A DNA stretch of 64,000 nt from UBA1952 sp965246765 (GTDB lineage Bacteria > Bacteroidota > Bacteroidia > Chitinophagales > Chitinophagaceae). Below are positions 43,530 through 54,300 of the stretch, piece after piece. Under the pieces are notes generated by a model, which saw only the letters and a list, made by a program, of their open reading frames with translations, was not told the DNA's origin and did no database searches. A program made the position numbers and the translations under genes. The stretch is from contig CBDFFJ010000001.1 of NCBI GenBank assembly GCA_965246765.1, positions 186,001 to 250,000 of the forward strand, in the 5' to 3' direction. Numbering within the stretch: the stretch's first letter is position 1; each line of letters starts with the position of its first letter.

Positions 43530-46500
43530 ATGCTCCCTCTCCAGCAAGCCTACGAAGTAAAATACGCTATCCTTGAGTACCTACGCGCCACCTTCACCTT
43601 CAAAGACCGCAAGGTAGCCGCGGCTTTTGACGGCTTCATCCATCACCCGGAGGAAGGCATCTTCAAAGGTCCTTACCTCTCGCTGAAGCTGCCCTTCGTA
43701 AAGGCCGGCGAGGGAGAAGATATTCCCCTATCCATCCGCCCGCCCTTCCCGCCCTACCATCACCAGGCTACGGCATTCCGTAGGCTAACGACAGCCGACG
43801 GGCACAAGCCTGAGTCAACGCTTATTACCACCGGCACCTCCAGTGGCAAGACGGAGTGCTTTCTCTACCCGGTGCTGGACTATTGCTACCGGCACATCGG
43901 CAGGCCGGGCATCAAGGTCATTATCCTCTACCCCATGAATGCCCTGGCCAGCGACCAGGCCAAGCGCCTCGCAAAATCCATTTGGGAAGATGAGCGGCTA
44001 AAGGGCAAGGTGACTGCCGGCCTCTTTATTGGCGAGGGAAGGGAGAAGAAAAAGTTTCCGGCAGAAATGGGGGCAGACCACATCATTGAAAACCGGGAGA
44101 CCATCCTTGCAGCGCCGCCCGACATCCTGCTCACCAACTTCAAGATGCTGGACTATGCGCTGATGCGCAACACCTACCATTCGCTGTGGGGCCACAACCT
44201 GGGCGACCCAGCGCTGCTGCAATACCTGGTGCTGGACGAGCTGCACACCTACGACGGCGCACAGGGCACAGACGTAGCCAACCTCATCCGCAGGCTGAAG
44301 CTAAAGCTCGGCATCCCGGCGGGCCAGCTCTGCGCCGTAGGCACATCGGCTACCATCAGCGCGGGCGAGGGCGCGGAAGGGGGCCTTATCCGCTATGCGG
44401 AAAAAGTGTTTGGAGAATCTTTCTCGCCCGGCGCTGTGATTGGCGAGCACCGGCTGAGCGTGGAGGATGTCTTTGGGCCAGGTACGCTGGAGCCGTACAT
44501 ACCGCGCGTGGTGGCGCTCCGCGAAAGCAGGCTAGGCGGCGACGAAACATACGCCGGCTACATTGCCCGCCAGAAGCGGCTCTGGCAGATACCGGAGGGC
44601 ACAGATGCCTTTGCGCTGGGCGCCGAGCTGAAGAAGCTGCAGCTTGTACACGACCTGCTCACTATAACCGGCCACCGCATCGTGCGGCTGGATGAGGCCC
44701 TGCGTGTGCTGGCTGATACCAATCAGCATTTTGGCCGCCTGCCCGAGTGGGATGATGCGGAAGCGCTTAATCCGCGCGAAGAGGTGCTGCACTCGTTGCT
44801 CGCCCTGGTAAGTGAGGCGCGTACCGGCAGCCCGGCGCAATCCTTTCCGTTTCTCTACCTGCAGGTGCAGATATGGATTCGCGAGCTGAGCGGCATCCTG
44901 CGCGAGCTGGGCGGGGAGCCGAAGTTTGTATGGAAAGAAGAGGTGGAAAAAGGCGGCGAAGCGGCTGCGCTGCCGGCCTACTTCTGCCGCGAGTGCGGTG
45001 CCAGCGGATGGCTGGGCGTGAAGGACGACAACAAAAACCACTTCTTTACCGACCCGAAGCAGGTGTATGAATACTACTTCGCCAACCATAAGAACGTCTA
45101 TTTCCTCAACACCGCCGACCACCGGCATATAGAAGAGTATGAGCCAACGACGCAGATAACCGACTACATAGACACGCTGGACGGCAGCCTGCACGAAGGG
45201 CCGCGCGAGGGCACCGTAAGGATTCACGCAGTGCGCAAGCTGGCTGCCACCAAGAGCCGACCTATATGCCCGGAATGCGCTACCGAAAACAACCTCGCCA
45301 TCATCGGCACGCGGGTAGCTACGCTCTCCTCCATCACCGTAAGCCAGGTGCTCTCGTCCGACCTGGACCCGCGCCCGGAGCGGGAGCGCAAGATTCTGGC
45401 CTTTACCAACAGCGTGCAGGATGCGGCGCACCAGGCAGGCTTTGTAGAGGCGCGTAATTACCGCTTCACCTTTCGCGCTTCGCTGCAAAAGGTGATTAAC
45501 AGCCATCTGGAATCTATGTCGCTTCCAGAGCTGATGCGCCGTTTTACCGACTATTGGAAGGGAGCCTCAGACCCAACCGGCGGCGGCGCGGAAGAAGCTT
45601 ATTACTACCGCTTTTTCCCTGCCGACTATCATGGAAAGGTGGACATTGACACAGATTACCGCGATGCCGGCAAAAAGCGTTTTACGGAAGCATTCAGGAA
45701 GGAGTTTGACCTGAGGATGAGCTGGGAAATCCTGTCGGAGTTTGGCTACAATGCCAGCATTGGCCGGACGCTGGAAAAGACCGGCGCATCGGGCGCCAAG
45801 TGGAATGAGACGCGGCTGGCGCAGGTCTTCGCTCTGATGAAGGACTGGCTGAATGGTGCGGGTGGGCTGCCAATGATTGATGAGGAATCGCTGCTGCCTT
45901 TCATCAACGGCATCCTGCACCGCATCCGCACCCGTGGCGGCGTGGCGCATGAATACCTCGCTAAGTTCAGGGGGAGCAACTCGCTGTGGGACCTTAACTG
46001 GCAGCGAGACAACCGGCACTTTCTCAACCGCATGTTCCATTCGCGTGCCCGCTTCCCGAAGCTTGTTACTACCAGCGGCTTCACGGGCAAAGGGGTGATG
46101 GACACAACGGCCACGCGCGGCAACAACTGGTTCCGCGCTTACTTCACGCGCTCTTTTCTGGCTGCGCCGAATGATGCGGCGCGGGTTGCCGAATTTTACA
46201 AAGAGCTTTTTGCGGCGCTTGCCACCGCAGGCATTCTAAACGAAGGAGGGGAAGGCGAGGCCCTGAATTATGCCATTGCGCCCGAGGCCATTCTGGTAGA
46301 AAAAGGCGTGGCTACGCACATCTGCGACACCTGCGGCGGGCGGCTCTACGTGGCCCTCTCAGATACACTGTCACAGCGCACCGCTTGCCTGGATTATGCC
46401 TGCACCGGAACGTACACTACCCGCGAGCAGGCCAGGCCCAATTACTACCAGCTCGTATATAACCGCGAGCGCTCACCCCGCATCTATGCTACCGAGCACA

Positions 46501-49500
46501 CCGGCATTCTGGAGCGCAAAGACCGGGAGAACAAAGAGATTGACTTCAAGGAACGCCCCGCCTTCAACAGCCTCAACGCGATTGTAGCTACCTCTACCCT
46601 GGAGATGGGCATAGACATAGGCACGCTCAACGCAGCCATCAACAACTCGGTGCCGCCGCTGCCGGGCAACTATCTGCAGCGCATAGGCCGCGCCGGGCGT
46701 GCTTCCGGCTCGGCGCTCATCACCAATTTTGCGCAGAGCAAAGCGCACGACCTCTACTACTACGCCCAGCCGGCAGACATGATGGAAGGCGACGTGGCAA
46801 CGCCCGGATGTTTCTTGGAAGCAGGCGAGATTCTCGCGCGGCATTTCTTCGCTTACTGCTTAGACTGCTGGGCCGCCGACGACCCGCGGGCCAATGGCAT
46901 CCCCGGTGTGCTGCTTACCATGAAGCTGCAGCGCACCGACCTTGCGGGGCCGGATACTTTTCCAAGCCGTATCACGGCATTTATTAAAGCACGCGAGGAG
47001 GAATTGTATAACAGCTTTGCCGTGCCGTATGAGCGCGAGCTGGCCGGCTCAGGCGTGCTGCAGGCCCTGAAGGCGACAATTGAAAGCGGGAGCCTGTACC
47101 GCAGGCTGATGGCGGTATTTGTAAAGCTCAAAGAAGAGTACCGCTACATTGCGGATACCATTGCGCATTTGGATGAGGCGATTAAAGCGCTTCCGCAGGA
47201 TGAGGAGCGGCGCGACCTGGAGCGTGAAAAGTCGTCGCTGCGCGGGCTGAAGCGGGGGTTGGATAAGCGGTCGGTGCTGGAGCATCTGACCAATGTGGGT
47301 CTGTTGCCGAATTATGCGTTTCCTGAAACAGGCGTAACGCTGAATGCCAGCATCCGGCCCAACATTGCAAAAGGCAGCGAGGGCATTCCTACCGACCGGC
47401 AGTTTGAGATTGTGCGCCCATCGCGCACCGCCATTCGTGAGCTGGCGCCCGATAATTTCTTCTACTCACAGGGCTATAAGTTCGCCATTGCCGGCCTCAA
47501 TACTTACGACTGGCGGGAGCCGGGCATTGTGCAGGAAAAGCGATTCTGCTCTCTCTGCGACCATATTGCCGACAAGGCGCTTTCGCCTGAGCCGATATGT
47601 CCCAAGTGCGGCGATACATCGTGGTCGTCCGAGAAAAACCATCACCGCGTCGTGAAGCTGACAGGCGTTAAGAGCGCTGACTATCGCGACCGCAGCACGC
47701 TGGACGACAGCAGCGACGAGCGTGAGATGGGTCGCTACCGCATCTCGCGGCACATCAGCTTTGATACCAAAGCTTTCCAGGGCGCGTGGGGAATGAAAGA
47801 AATCCCTTTTGGCATAGAGTACGTGAAGAACGTGAAGATGATGGAGGTGAACCTGGGCCTTAAGTCGGCAGTGGATGCGGCAAAGGTGACCATTAACGGC
47901 GTGGAAGAAGTGCCGGCACACGGCTTTGTGACCTGCAGGATTTGTGGGAAGAGCACGGCCAATCCTGCGACATGGAAAGTGGCAAAGGATTTTCATTTCG
48001 GCTATTGCCGCCAGCGCACGCGGGTGTATGATGGCAAGGCCGACGATGTTTTTGAGCAGGTTTATCTCTTCCGTGAGCTGGCTACGGAAGCCTTGAAAAT
48101 CCTGCTTCCGGTGCAGGAATTTGAGAGTGAGGCGACTGTCAATATGTTTAAGGCAGGCCTGGAGCTGGGCCTCAAGAAATACTACGACGGCAATCCACAG
48201 CATCTCGGCATTACCGACTACGCGGAGTACAATGCGAAGAACAACCGCTTTGACCAGTACCTCGTGCTTTATGACAGCATCCCCGGCGGCACAGGCTATT
48301 TAGAAAAGCTGTTTCATCCTGAGGCATTCACGGCTCTCATCACACGCGCCTACGAAGGCATCCGCGATTGTGTGTGCAAAGCAAAAGGCAAGGACGGCTG
48401 CTACCGCTGCATCTATACTTATGCAAACGCTGCGAACCGCGACGAGCTGAGCCGCGAGCGGGCAGAAGAACTCTTTAAGCGCATCGTGGATAAGAGCGCC
48501 GATTGGGAACGGTTCAGCACCGGGCTGGGCGCGCTCACGAGCGATGGCAATATTGAGGAAAGCGAGCTGGAGGAGCGCTTCGTGCGCAGCCTGCGCAAAT
48601 ATGCCGCGGCGACAAAAGGCATCGGGAATCGTTTTGAAGATTTTCTGGAAGAGGGCGTAAAATGCTACAAGATGCGGCTGATGCATGGCGATGCAGCTTA
48701 CAACTATGCCATCCGTCCGCAGTACGATTTGGGGCCTGCGCAGGGTGTAGCGCATCCTACACGCGCAGACTTTTTCATTACGCTTACCGGTGCGGAGCAG
48801 GATGGCCAGCCGCTCGCAGATGCCGCCGCTGTTGCCAGGCCGGTCGCGATTTACCTGGACGGCTATACCTATCACGCTACTAAAGAGTATTGCCGCTTTT
48901 ACGACGACCTGAAGAAGCGCGCAGCCATTGTAGCATCCGGCGCTATGCTGTCGTGGACGCTTACCTGGGCCGACATGGAGCGTTTTGACGCAGTGGAGGC
49001 AGAGGGTGAGGTGGCAGGCCGCGCGGCCAAGCGGGACGGGCTTTGGCTGGACAGGGCAAAATATGCGGCAGCATGGAGCACCTATCAGCGGATGCCGTAC
49101 TGGAACAAATACAAGAGTAAGCTGTTGGAAGCGCGCAACAGCCTGGAGCGGCTGATATGGCACCTGCAGCACCCCTTAAATAGCGAGACGCGGACCCGGA
49201 AAGTGGCGCTGGCACTGACTTTGCGCCAAACAGCGGTCGGCAAGCCATCTGTAAATGACAGCGATATTGATGCCGTATTGCGTGCGCCGTTTGAGCCCCT
49301 TGCCGCCGATATTGAAGCTACACAGAAAGCGGCAGGCGCATTTTACGTTTTGCCGGAGATGGGCGCCGCCTCTGATTTTGCGGCTTTACGAACCGGGATA
49401 AAAGTGAGTGACCTCAGCATGAAGTCTGCGGCAGCAACGCAAGCTTTTCCGGAAGATTTTGATAAAGGTTCGTGGGAAGCATTTTGGGGAAGTTGGAATC

Positions 49501-49541
49501 TGGTGCAGGATGGATGTATTGTACCCGGACATGATGATTGA
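43530..49541 (+). CDS. DEAD/DUF1998 helicase (DrmA-DrmB-like fusion) with nuclease-like C-terminus
   Basis: 2003 residues from ATG 43530, one base after the previous stop; a frame start at 43488 lies inside it. Helicase motifs: Walker A TTGTSSGKTE near 100, DELH near 236, and a C-lobe with MGIDIGTLNAAINNSVPP near 1030 and QRIGRAGRASG. Four Cys pairs (CRECGASGW, CPECATENN, CDTCGGRLY, CSLCDHIA...CPKCGD) suggest zinc ribbons. The DUF1998 signature ends CVCKAKGKDGCYRC near 1613. DrmA (helicase) and DrmB (DUF1998) of DISARM are separate; here both lie in one chain. The last 260 residues contain TRADFFITL and AIYLDGYTYH, similar to Vsr/DUF559-type nucleases. Intact. Confidence 0.82.
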   Translation: MLPLQQAYEVKYAILEYLRATFTFKDRKVAAAFDGFIHHPEEGIFKGPYLSLKLPFVKAGEGEDIPLSIRPPFPPYHHQATAFRRLTTADGHKPESTLITTGTSSGKTECFLYPVLDYCYRHIGRPGIKVIILYPMNALASDQAKRLAKSIWEDERLKGKVTAGLFIGEGREKKKFPAEMGADHIIENRETILAAPPDILLTNFKMLDYALMRNTYHSLWGHNLGDPALLQYLVLDELHTYDGAQGTDVANLIRRLKLKLGIPAGQLCAVGTSATISAGEGAEGGLIRYAEKVFGESFSPGAVIGEHRLSVEDVFGPGTLEPYIPRVVALRESRLGGDETYAGYIARQKRLWQIPEGTDAFALGAELKKLQLVHDLLTITGHRIVRLDEALRVLADTNQHFGRLPEWDDAEALNPREEVLHSLLALVSEARTGSPAQSFPFLYLQVQIWIRELSGILRELGGEPKFVWKEEVEKGGEAAALPAYFCRECGASGWLGVKDDNKNHFFTDPKQVYEYYFANHKNVYFLNTADHRHIEEYEPTTQITDYIDTLDGSLHEGPREGTVRIHAVRKLAATKSRPICPECATENNLAIIGTRVATLSSITVSQVLSSDLDPRPERERKILAFTNSVQDAAHQAGFVEARNYRFTFRASLQKVINSHLESMSLPELMRRFTDYWKGASDPTGGGAEEAYYYRFFPADYHGKVDIDTDYRDAGKKRFTEAFRKEFDLRMSWEILSEFGYNASIGRTLEKTGASGAKWNETRLAQVFALMKDWLNGAGGLPMIDEESLLPFINGILHRIRTRGGVAHEYLAKFRGSNSLWDLNWQRDNRHFLNRMFHSRARFPKLVTTSGFTGKGVMDTTATRGNNWFRAYFTRSFLAAPNDAARVAEFYKELFAALATAGILNEGGEGEALNYAIAPEAILVEKGVATHICDTCGGRLYVALSDTLSQRTACLDYACTGTYTTREQARPNYYQLVYNRERSPRIYATEHTGILERKDRENKEIDFKERPAFNSLNAIVATSTLEMGIDIGTLNAAINNSVPPLPGNYLQRIGRAGRASGSALITNFAQSKAHDLYYYAQPADMMEGDVATPGCFLEAGEILARHFFAYCLDCWAADDPRANGIPGVLLTMKLQRTDLAGPDTFPSRITAFIKAREEELYNSFAVPYERELAGSGVLQALKATIESGSLYRRLMAVFVKLKEEYRYIADTIAHLDEAIKALPQDEERRDLEREKSSLRGLKRGLDKRSVLEHLTNVGLLPNYAFPETGVTLNASIRPNIAKGSEGIPTDRQFEIVRPSRTAIRELAPDNFFYSQGYKFAIAGLNTYDWREPGIVQEKRFCSLCDHIADKALSPEPICPKCGDTSWSSEKNHHRVVKLTGVKSADYRDRSTLDDSSDEREMGRYRISRHISFDTKAFQGAWGMKEIPFGIEYVKNVKMMEVNLGLKSAVDAAKVTINGVEEVPAHGFVTCRICGKSTANPATWKVAKDFHFGYCRQRTRVYDGKADDVFEQVYLFRELATEALKILLPVQEFESEATVNMFKAGLELGLKKYYDGNPQHLGITDYAEYNAKNNRFDQYLVLYDSIPGGTGYLEKLFHPEAFTALITRAYEGIRDCVCKAKGKDGCYRCIYTYANAANRDELSRERAEELFKRIVDKSADWERFSTGLGALTSDGNIEESELEERFVRSLRKYAAATKGIGNRFEDFLEEGVKCYKMRLMHGDAAYNYAIRPQYDLGPAQGVAHPTRADFFITLTGAEQDGQPLADAAAVARPVAIYLDGYTYHATKEYCRFYDDLKKRAAIVASGAMLSWTLTWADMERFDAVEAEGEVAGRAAKRDGLWLDRAKYAAAWSTYQRMPYWNKYKSKLLEARNSLERLIWHLQHPLNSETRTRKVALALTLRQTAVGKPSVNDSDIDAVLRAPFEPLAADIEATQKAAGAFYVLPEMGAASDFAALRTGIKVSDLSMKSAAATQAFPEDFDKGSWEAFWGSWNLVQDGCIVPGHDD

Positions 49542-49572
49542 TAGCCGACTCTGAAGCGGTTTTGGTTATTAC

Positions 49573-49614
49573 ATCGGGTATAAGTAAGATAATGTACCAG
49601 TTTTTATACCCGAT
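49573..49614. promoter_or_regulatory. Candidate HipB operator: 11-bp inverted repeat
   Basis: ATCGGGTATAA at 49573-49583 is perfectly inverted as TTATACCCGAT at 49604-49614, with 20 bases between. TGTAC words lie inside and just outside (49592 and about 49619). It ends 53 bp before the hipB start. HipB proteins bind palindromes in their own promoter, so an autoregulatory operator is the likely reading. The spacing could also allow a cruciform. No binding data. Confidence 0.55.
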
Positions 49615-49666
49615 ATGGTGTACTTTATTCGCCATGCCATTACATTGCACCCCAAAGGGTATAGTT

Positions 49667-49873
49667 ATGCAGTTAGGTAGGTTTGTAAAAGCAAAACGTG
49701 CAGCCGTAAAGCTGACACAACTTCAATTAGCAGAGAAAGCTGGCGTAGGTCTGCGCTTCATCCGCGAACTGGAACAAGGCAAGGGAACACTGCGCCTTGA
49801 TAAGGTAAACCAGGTGCTGCAACTGTTCGGCTATGAAGCAGGGCCAGTGGCGCTAAAATCCGATAAGCAATGA
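49667..49873 (+). CDS. hipB: HipB-like XRE antitoxin/repressor
   Basis: 68 residues from ATG 49667 (MQLGRFVKAKRAA); a longer frame upstream crosses the operator and is rejected. It is essentially one XRE helix-turn-helix: LTQLQLAEKAGVGLRFIREL, then EQGKGTLRLDKVNQVLQLFGY. HipB dimers repress the operon and, in three-gene systems, act together with HipS. Its stop overlaps the hipS start (ATGA), and hipS overlaps hipT in the same way. Confidence 0.82.
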   Translation: MQLGRFVKAKRAAVKLTQLQLAEKAGVGLRFIRELEQGKGTLRLDKVNQVLQLFGYEAGPVALKSDKQ

Positions 49874-50199
49874 AGCGGGCCGCAGAAATATGGATGCATG
49901 AACGGCTTGCAGGGCTGCTCGTGCAGGATGAGGAAGGCTATCATTTTACTTACAGTCCACAGTACTTAGCGCACGCAGATGTTGAACCAATAAGCCTGAC
50001 ATTGCCCCTACAGGAAGCGCCGTTTACCAGCCGCATGATGTTCCCTTTTTTTGACGGCTTGATACCCGAGGGCTGGCTATTAGACATTGCTCAAAAGAAC
50101 TGGAAGCTGAGTCCGCGCGATAGAATGGGATTGCTGCTTGCCTGCTGTAAAGATTGCATTGGCGCGGTGAGTGTTCACCCAATAAACGAAGCGGTATGA
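49870..50199 (+). CDS. hipS: HipS-like protein (HipA N-terminal subdomain)
   Basis: 109 residues. It corresponds to the N-subdomain 1 of HipA (Couple_hipA), ending in the conserved LIPEGWLLDIAQKNWKLSPRD and MGLLLACCKDCIGAVSV. In E. coli O127 the separate HipS protein is the antitoxin for the HipT kinase, with HipB as enhancer. Here the same split occurs between HipB and the kinase gene, with ATGA overlaps on both sides, so the gene order hipB-hipS-hipT is kept. Assignment by domain order; neutralising role is from the family. Confidence 0.78.
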   Translation: MKRAAEIWMHERLAGLLVQDEEGYHFTYSPQYLAHADVEPISLTLPLQEAPFTSRMMFPFFDGLIPEGWLLDIAQKNWKLSPRDRMGLLLACCKDCIGAVSVHPINEAV

Positions 50200-51137
50200 T
50201 GCAGGGGAGATGCTTATACTGCTACAAGCCGCTGGCAGCAGCAGAGGCAGATTTTCATGCTGCCTGCAGCCGCAAGATGTTTGGTAGCCCTCAGCCGCCG
50301 ATATTGCCTTATTCCGAAGACCAATTAGAGTCGCTTGCCGAAGAAGTAATAAAGACGCAGACAACAGTAACAGGTGTTCAGCCAAAAATTTCTCTGCATC
50401 TTGGTAATGAAGGCTCAGAAATAAAACGCTTCACCATTGTAGGGCTGTGGGGGGGATACATTCTGAAGCCACCTACTTCGCACTATCCCGAATTACCGGA
50501 AGTAGAAGACCTTACCATGCACCTTGCCGGCATTGCTAAGATTGCCGTAGTGCCGCATTGCCTGATAAGGCTTCAAAGCGGAAATCTTGCCTACATCACC
50601 AAGCGAATTGATAGAGTAAAGAAGGACAAGTTGCACATGGAAGACATGTGCCAGCTCACGGAGCGATTGACGGAAGAGAAGTACAATGGCAGCTATGAGC
50701 AGATTGGGAAAGCCATCCGGAAATATTCAAGCAATCCCGGCTTAGACCTTGTCAATTTTTCTGAGGTTATACTGTTCTCTTTTCTCGCTGGCAATGCGGA
50801 TGGGCACCTGAAGAATTTCTCGCTTATCCGGCAGCCTGGCCTTGGAATGGTGCTGTCGCCTGCTTATGATTTGGTGGCAACGGCGCTGGTAAATCCGGCG
50901 GATAATGAAGAGTTCGCACTGACGCTGAATGGTAAGAAACGGCGCATTCGGAGGTCAGATTTTGAGGCTGCATTTGCGGCGCTTGGCATGGATGCGAAGC
51001 AGGGGGAGAATGTTTTTAGAAAAATGGAGCAGAGCCAGGGGAAGTGGATGGAGATGATTAATGTGAGCTTTGTGAGTGAGGAGCTTAAGGAAGGGTATAA
51101 GGCGTTGGTTGAGGAGCGGTTCAGCCGATTAGAGTAG
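50196..51137 (+). CDS. hipT: HipT-like serine/threonine kinase toxin (HipA C-terminal)
   Basis: 313 residues from ATG 50196 (MMQGRCLYCY). An N-terminal Cys cluster (CLYCYKPL, FHAACSRKM) precedes the kinase. The Gly-rich ATP region is TTVTGVQPKISLHL, and the catalytic loop reads FLAGNADGHLKNFSLI with the HipA-type Asp in NxDxHxKN; metal-binding SPAYDLV follows. HipA/HipT kinases phosphorylate aminoacyl-tRNA synthetases (GltX or TrpS) and stop growth. The N-subdomain missing here is supplied by the upstream hipS gene. All motifs appear intact. Confidence 0.82.
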   Translation: MMQGRCLYCYKPLAAAEADFHAACSRKMFGSPQPPILPYSEDQLESLAEEVIKTQTTVTGVQPKISLHLGNEGSEIKRFTIVGLWGGYILKPPTSHYPELPEVEDLTMHLAGIAKIAVVPHCLIRLQSGNLAYITKRIDRVKKDKLHMEDMCQLTERLTEEKYNGSYEQIGKAIRKYSSNPGLDLVNFSEVILFSFLAGNADGHLKNFSLIRQPGLGMVLSPAYDLVATALVNPADNEEFALTLNGKKRRIRRSDFEAAFAALGMDAKQGENVFRKMEQSQGKWMEMINVSFVSEELKEGYKALVEERFSRLE

Positions 51138-51327
51138 CCATTGTACAAGTTTGCTTCTGGCTTTTTGAGGACACTTTCCGATTCAACATGTGCTTTGCAG
51201 TTCCAGTAACGACAGTGCCTTTCAAGTATATTTAGATGGCAACATAGCAGTGGCTTTTTATGAAGATATGGCTAAGATATAGAAGGATGGCGCGGGATAA
51301 CTCAACACTGATAACGAAAGATAACCA

Positions 51328-54300
51328 ATGCCTGAGCAAACATTAGACGCATGGTTGGATATACCGCCAGCACAACTATTATCCCAGATTCTGAGAAACA
51401 ATGCCGGCAACAATCGCGTAATTGCTCGGTTTAATCGCAAGGCAGCGCAAGAGAATTTCGGGTGGTTTACTGATGTACGCAATCAAGCGTTCGTACCAAT
51501 TTTCCTGCCGGCATGGGTTGGGGATAACGTCTCTAATCGCCCCGAGATTTTCACGCCAGACGCAACTGGTTTGGAGGTGGGCGCCTATTATGTTGTTGCT
51601 GTCAGACTTCAGTCGCGCGCATACCGAAGTGAAAAGCAACGGCCATTCGCACTTCGTGTAGCGGATGGAATGGTGTCAGAACAATATGCTCCGGAGCCGG
51701 AAGAATTTGTAAAGAACATTGCAGCGAAGTACACCGGGAATCAAGCATTAGGCATTACATTGGGCCAAGCGGTGGATACCATTGCCAATGAAATAAACAG
51801 GCTAACAGAAACCTTCGTTTATGAGCTGCTGCAAAATGCCGACGATTATCCGCAGCCGGGAAGCCCAGTGCGAGTCGTCTTTGACATTACAAGAGAGTCG
51901 CTATTGGTGATGCATAACGGCGCTGCGTTTACACCCGGGAACGTTTACGCCCTCTGCGACGTTGCAGGAGGCGATAAAGCGGGCGACAATACAAAAACCG
52001 GATTTAAGGGGATTGGGTTTAAGGCAGTTTTTACCCATTCCGAAAATGTACTCGTCCGCTCGGGCGGCTACACGTTTCAGTTTTTCAAACCACAGGATAC
52101 GACACCCATTCCGTGGCAGATAATTCCACAATGGGTGCCTGAAGAAAACATTGCCGACAGCTTCCCACCCATCTTTTTTCGTGACACTGTTTCCATTGCT
52201 ATAAGGCCACGTAAGCATGAGTTATTGGGAGAAGGACAAGGAAGCTTTTTTGAAACGCTCAATCGTGTGTTTGAAGGCAAGGGTCTATTGCTATTCCTAA
52301 GAAACATCCGCGAGGTACGCATCCGAAAAGCAGGAAGGCAGGAAAAAGTCGTTTTAAAAGAACAGCGTGACTGGTTTACTCATAAGGGCCGTGGCGTAGA
52401 AGTGAGCGCCGAAATGCAAGCATGGATTCAAAGCGCGTTGACAACAGGAGGCAATAAAAAAGTGCCGGAAAAGTTTGCGGGAATAAAGGCTACGGAAATA
52501 TCCTTTGCTGCTGCGAAGTCGGGCGACAATCAAATTGTCAATGCGAAGGACACACGTCTGTTTGTTTACTTGCCGACAAATATCAATCTCCATTTCCCAT
52601 TTTTGCTAAACGGTGATTTTATTCCGGATGGTAGCCGCACGGAGCTACACGATTTGGTGTGGAACACCTACCTGATGGAAGAAGCAGGTAAGCAGTTTAT
52701 CCACTGGATGCGCAGGATTGGAATGCTGGAAGATATTCACCGCGATTATCTCAGGCTCCTACCCGACTTCCCCGCTTGCAAAGCATCAATTGACGCCAAG
52801 CACCACAAATACGTAGATGCCTTTGAGCAGGGCGTGCTCGCAGAAAAAGACGCCATTGCATTTATCCCCGACACCAACGGCGCACTACGCAAACCGGCAG
52901 AGCTTATGGTGGATAACACCGGCTTCTCACAGCTTTATGGCGATGCAGCGCTCAAAGAACTGGCGGGGGCAACAGACAGAGCCATCCTTCACCAATGCCT
53001 GCTGCAATACGCACCGCTATTGAAACTCCTGACACATGATGAAGCAGCAATCGCGTTTGACTGGCACCACCTGAAGGCAGCCGTAGAGAAAAATGAAGCA
53101 TTGAGCGCCTGGCTGCGTGTCCCGGAAAATAACGCACGCTTCCTCCAATGGCTTACTGAGGCTCACCGCTCCGCCCTGGCCGACTGGCCTGTCTATTTAT
53201 CCGATGGCGGACAGCTACTCGCCGCGTCGGCGCTCTTCCGCACATTAGGCGATGATGGCGAACGGCTGGTTTGGGCAGCGTGTCCGTTTTTGCATCCGGA
53301 GGTAGAGGCGCTCACCCGGAGCTTACAGCTTCCTGCCGTTGACCATTATACGCCGGAGGCTTACATCGCCAACTATCTGCTGAGAGAGAGCAACTTGAAA
53401 ACCCATCAGGCAGATTTTGCTGAAAAGGAGGCGAATTATGGCTTCTGGCGTTATATCCGCCATCACGTCGGCACGCTGACTGACTCGCTAAAGGCCACAT
53501 TGCTGCGCTTCGGCTTTTATGATTTTGAGGGCAACTACGTCTCGGGCTTTGAAGGCAAAAAAGTTTATCAGACTCATCCTGCGCTCGCCACGTTGCTTGA
53601 AGTCGGAGCCTTGCCGGAAGACCATATAGCGCTCTTTGCGCCGGATTATGCAGCGCATGAGGATGAGCTGCCGGGATGGCGCAGATTGTGGGCCAAGCTG
53701 GGCGTCGGCGGTTTTGAGCCGGCTGCATTTTTAAAGGAAGAAATTGCTGCGCGTGCCAATCATATTCTTGACTTTACCGAGCGTTGGGTATTAGTGAACA
53801 GGGTTCATAACAAAATGGCCGACAGCTTATCCTGGAACCGGGCTTTATGGAATTTTGTGTATGAGTCCATACACCATGTACCTGCACCAGAGCAAGCAGC
53901 AGTTTATGATGCTTTAGGTGAACTGCCCGTGATGGTCGGAAAACAAACAATAGAAGCATATGCACTAAACCTCTGCTACCTGGGCGATGAATACAATAAT
54001 GAAAAACTGGAGCAACTGCTATCACAGTTTACTCCAACTACGAGCTATGCCTTTACAGTGGGCGGCTACGGCAGTAAGGTGATTAGCGGGCAGGAAATTG
54101 GCGGGCTTTGGAAGCGCTGCGGTATAACGTATAAGCCTGAAGGCTTGATTCCCGAAATTCTTGCAAGGCTAAATGACTTAAGTGAAGCAAACAGGGGGGA
54201 AGCATTTGCACTCTTTTACAATTACCGGCACAGCTACGAGGAATTTTCCGCGCTCAAATCATTCCCGCTACTGCTGACCGCTGAGGGGACCTATGCAGAA

